A DNA stretch of 64,000 nt from Mycosphaerella arachidis (Eukaryota; Ascomycota; Dothideomycetes; Mycosphaerellales; Mycosphaerellaceae): contig LIHB01000006.1 of the NCBI GenBank assembly GCA_001297265.1, forward strand, positions 602,261 through 666,260, written 5' to 3'. Both the position numbers and the translations under genes were made by a program. The notes beneath the pieces were generated by a model that saw only the letters and a list, made by a program, of their open reading frames with translations, was not told where the DNA came from and did no database searches. Position 1 is the stretch's first letter. Each line of letters opens with the position of its first letter. Positions 60,963 through 64,000 of this stretch are shown piece by piece.

Positions 60963-63650
60963 TAAAGTATTACTAACCTTTCCTATCTAGGATTCTTTTA
61001 ACTTTGAATTTGTTTTCTACTTCTAGCTTAAAATAGAAGCTTTCCTAGTAAGGTGTTTTAGCGTCTATAGGTTCTAACTTAGAGATGTAGAAGACTAGGT
61101 AGATTTTTACGTTAGGTAGTAATTGTAGACGGTAGTTAATCGGTCCTATAACTTTATCGATTAAAAATAGTCCGACCTTAACGTAATCTAGTTTCTTAGT
61201 CTATCTTCTTATTCTTAAGTTTTTTATAAGGAGATAGACCTTATCCCCCTCTTTTAGTAGAGGTACTATTTTTCTTGTATCTTACCGCTATTAAGATAAC
61301 TTTTGTTATATATCTTCGATCGCCTTACGTATTTCTTTATATACTTCCTTACGAGTATCCGTCGTTACGATTGCTCTTTCGGCTTATAGGTAGGATCTAG
61401 GTATTCTAAATAGGTTAAGGTCTTTACTAAAGTTTATATAGAATAGCGTCGTTAAAGTTGTCTCTAATTTATAGTTATTTAGTACGATCTACGCTATCGG
61501 TAGTAGTAAAACCTAGTTATCTTATATATAGTTAATGTAGTATTGTAGGTATTATTCTAACGTCTAATTTATTCTCTTAGTTTATCTATTAGTCTCTAGA
61601 TAGTATGCCGTTAATAGCTTATATTTAATTCCGATTGTTCCTATAAGCGTTTTCTAGTAATTTAATGTAAATAGCTTATCTCTATCCGTTATAAACGCTT
61701 AGGAGAATCCGTAGTATTAGATAAGTATATCTAGTACGAGGTATTAGAGCTACTCTACATTATATGTTTCTAATATAGGAATAAATTATACGTATTTTGT
61801 AAGTCTATTAACTATAACTAGTATTATATTGTATAGTTGTTTCGTAACTTAATCTCTTAACGGTAGGAGCTTCGTAATAAAGTCTATTATAACTTTGTCC
61901 TATAGTTTTATCGGTAGTATTCTAAACTATAGGTAACCGTATTTTATATATCTTGTAGCCTCGTTTTATTAGTAATGTAGGTATCGTTTAATGTAGCGTA
62001 ATACCTTAAGTCTTATCTATAGAAATAAGAAGCTACGTTATATTAGGTACATTGTTTTTAAAGTTCTAGGGTATCTGTAAGTCGGTCCGTTATAATATTA
62101 TTATATATATTCTTCTTCTCGATCCTTTAGTACTTAGTATTTCCCTTACGATATAGGGAATTATTCGTCCCTATCGCCTAGTATCTATACAATGTTATTA
62201 AATTCTCTCGTATTTATACTAAGACTTCCGTTAGGGTTCGTCTTTAGTATCTTATATTATACTAGTTCTTTTCCTTCTATATAGTCGCTTCTCTAGCTTA
62301 GCGCGTCTACGCGGCTATTCTCTTTTCCTAAAGTATATTTAATTTTAAACTTGTATTACCCTAGTAGCTCTAACTAGCGGGCTTATCTTTAGGTAAGTTC
62401 CTTTATTGTCGTAAAGTACGTAAGATTCTTATAGTTAGAAAGAATTATTAACTTCGGTAGGCCCTCGATATATACTCTCTAATATTATATAGTAGTAATA
62501 ATAGCTAGAAGCTCTTTGCTATAGATGTCGTAGTTCTATTCCGCTATAGTTATTGTCCGGAAGTAATAGGCTATTAGGTATCTTTTCCTATTATGTATCT
62601 ATATTAGATACGCGCCTACTACTATATTAGACGTATTAGTCTCGATGTAGACTTCCTTACTACTATTAAATAGTTAAAGCGTAGGGGCTAAAGCGTATTA
62701 TTCCTTAAGTTTCTTAAACGCTTTAATCTATTCTTTTTCCTATTTCTAGGTAACGTCCTTTCTCGTAAGCGTTATTATTAGTACTACTATCTTTAAGTAG
62801 TTCTTAATAAATTTCCGGTTATAGTTCGCTAGTCTAAGGAATAATTATACATCTTTAACTGTTTTTAGTTCTAGCTATTCTCTAATTAACTATATCTTTG
62901 TAGGGTCGATTATTATTCCTATTGTACTAATAATAAAGCCTAAGAATTTAACTTCTTTCTTATAGAATCCGTATTTTTTAGGTACCGTCTTAAATCCTAA
63001 CTACGTAAGTCGTTCGAAGACGTCCTAGACCTATTTTATATATTTCTATAGGGATCCTTTCGTATAGACTAATATATCGTCTATATAAGCGATAACGTAT
63101 ACGTTAAGTAGGTCTCTAAGTATTTCGTTAATAAGGTCCTAGTAGGATACTAGTACGTTAGTTAATTCTATTAGTATAACTAAGAATTTATAGAGTCTAT
63201 ATCTTATCCTAAAAGCGGTTTTCTATTCTTCTCCTTCTACTATTTATATAGCGTAGAAGGTATCTCGTAGGTTAATCTTTGTATACTAGTCCAATCTGGT
63301 TAATCTATCTTATACTTCTTTAATGTTAGGTAGCGAGTATCGGTTCTTAATTATAATCTCGTTTAACTTCCTATAGTCCTATATAAGTCGTAACTTCCCG
63401 TTTACCTCTAGAATAAATATATATAGAGTTCCTATACTTAAGGTAGATCTTCTTATCTATCCTTTAGCTAGCTTCTCCTTTAGCTATTCTCGTAGAGTCT
63501 ATAGCTCTTTCTTAGACATTTAATATAGGAGTCTCTATAGAGGCTCTTTCCCTAGCTAAATATTAATCTTATAATCCTATAGGCGGTATTTAGGTAAGGC
63601 GGTTTTACCTCTCTCCTCTTTAAAGAGTCGCGACTACTTACGATACTCCT
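60830..63650 (-). pseudogene. Ty3/gypsy chromovirus Pol remnant (RT, RNase H, integrase, chromodomain)
   Basis: Reading from about 63650 down: RT with MSKKEL, KLRLI.DYRKLNEI, KNRYSLPNIKEV, and the catalytic YIDDILVY at 63064-63087; then KFLGFIISTIGIIIDPTKI; RNase H with KEVYIETNTS and ENSRVDALS; integrase with DKVIIDFITKLLPLRD, FITDRDKLF and TAYYLETNR; and finally a chromodomain, FKVKRILDRKG followed by YFIK.KGYDKLENT. Dozens of TAG/TAA replace Gln, Trp or Arg codons. The domain order RT-RH-IN-chromodomain identifies a chromovirus. The protease and Gag parts expected upstream are not seen before the island ends at 63857. Confidence 0.88.
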
Positions 63651-63857
63651 TAGAAATACTTAACTCTAAGATGTTAGTATCCTTTAATAGTACGTTACTT
63701 CTATTACTTCTAGTAACTTTGTAACCCGGCTGCCCTACGCTAGTATCTATCCCGGTCGAAGGTAGTTCTTAATTCCTTCTATTTAGTATAAGCTATATCC
63801 TATTTAGCTATCTTACCTTATCTACTAGTAAACGCTACTACTACGTAGGTTTAATAT

Positions 63858-64000
63858 TGATTGATTGTTCCATTAACGTGCTATGTGAGTCTAAGACTAT
63901 GCAACACGGGTAGGGTGCCCTACCATTTTCTAGTTAGTAGAGGAAAAGCCTTTTGCAATAAAAACCTCTAAAAGTAAGCAGAGTTCCTTCCTCGCGACAC
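63858..64000. other. Non-RIP sequence at the right edge, possibly an LTR or flank
   Basis: CpA and TpG return abruptly. The segment has a short inverted pair (GGGTAGGGTGCCCTACC, about 63907-63923) and an AATAAAA word at 63957-63963. It could be the edge of a younger element or ordinary flanking DNA; the window ends before this can be told. Confidence 0.35.

Larger units (their letters stand above)
58450..63857. mobile_element. RIP-degraded retrotransposon island
   Basis: About 5.4 kb of AT-rich DNA in which CpA and TpG are almost absent while CpG and TpA are common (for example no CA or TG in 59041-59160). It contains gag-like, pol-like and a small antisense frame, all full of TAG/TAA where Gln or Trp codons are expected, plus two tandem arrays. 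Both borders are sharp changes in dinucleotide use. This is what repeat-induced point mutation leaves in Pezizomycotina. Confidence 0.9.

Overview
This window looks like a chromosome segment of a filamentous ascomycete (Pezizomycotina, most likely a Dothideomycete). The evidence is eukaryotic genes with zero to four short introns (mostly 47-83 bp, GT...AG, often with a CTAAC-type branch site), intergenic spacers of a few hundred bases to 2.8 kb, fungal gene families (HapE/NF-YC, Pin4/Cip2, DAL5-type and sucrose-type MFS carriers), and a transposon island that has lost almost all CpA/TpG, the signature of repeat-induced point mutation (RIP). No tRNA, rRNA or CRISPR was recognised. Exon joins below were worked out by hand from splice signals and reading phase. 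Where a total is given it is divisible by three.

Layout. 1-941: 5' part of a zinc alcohol dehydrogenase (minus). 2412-5656: large membrane protein with a DUF4203/TMEM198-like core (minus). 7789-9593: glutathione synthetase (minus). 10816-15912: intronless SAM + SNF2 remodeller, ATRX/RAD54-like (plus). 16230-18372: Na+/H+ exchanger (minus), divergent from a sucrose-type MFS carrier at 19163-21332 (plus). 22470-24626: one open frame fusing homoserine kinase to AIR synthetase (plus). 24701-26442: DAL5-like carrier (minus). 27056-28424: malate dehydrogenase (minus). 29159-30166: HapE (minus). 31464-33668: glycyl-tRNA synthetase (minus), divergent from RPF1 at 33960-35267 (plus). 36204-38105: RRM+R3H Pin4/Cip2-like protein (minus). 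40963-42345: Lin1/CD2BP2-like GYF protein (minus). 42802-43815: RING-like protein (minus). 44143-44895: SRPBCC-like protein (minus). 45749-46231: small P/Q-rich protein (plus). 46472-47624: nitronate monooxygenase (minus). 48549-49307: unknown protein (minus). 50898-53863: a pair of related unknown genes (minus), one of them frameshifted, separated by an AT-rich segment bounded by inverted repeats. 54997-58342: vacuolar ATPase subunit A carrying an in-frame intein. 58450-63857: RIP-degraded Ty3/gypsy chromovirus remnants.

Most genes are housekeeping: glutathione, threonine/purine and malate metabolism, translation, ribosome assembly, splicing and vacuolar acidification. There is no biosynthetic cluster. 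The most notable objects are (i) the VMA1 intein at the same insertion point as the yeast VDE intein, with intact splicing residues but an Asp-to-Asn change in the second LAGLIDADG motif; (ii) the homoserine kinase-AIR synthetase fusion with a perfect Gcn4/CpcA-type TGACTCA site upstream; (iii) the degenerate paralogue pair with its inverted-repeat element; and (iv) the RIP island, where a chromovirus pol (minus) faces a gag and a small antisense ORF (plus).
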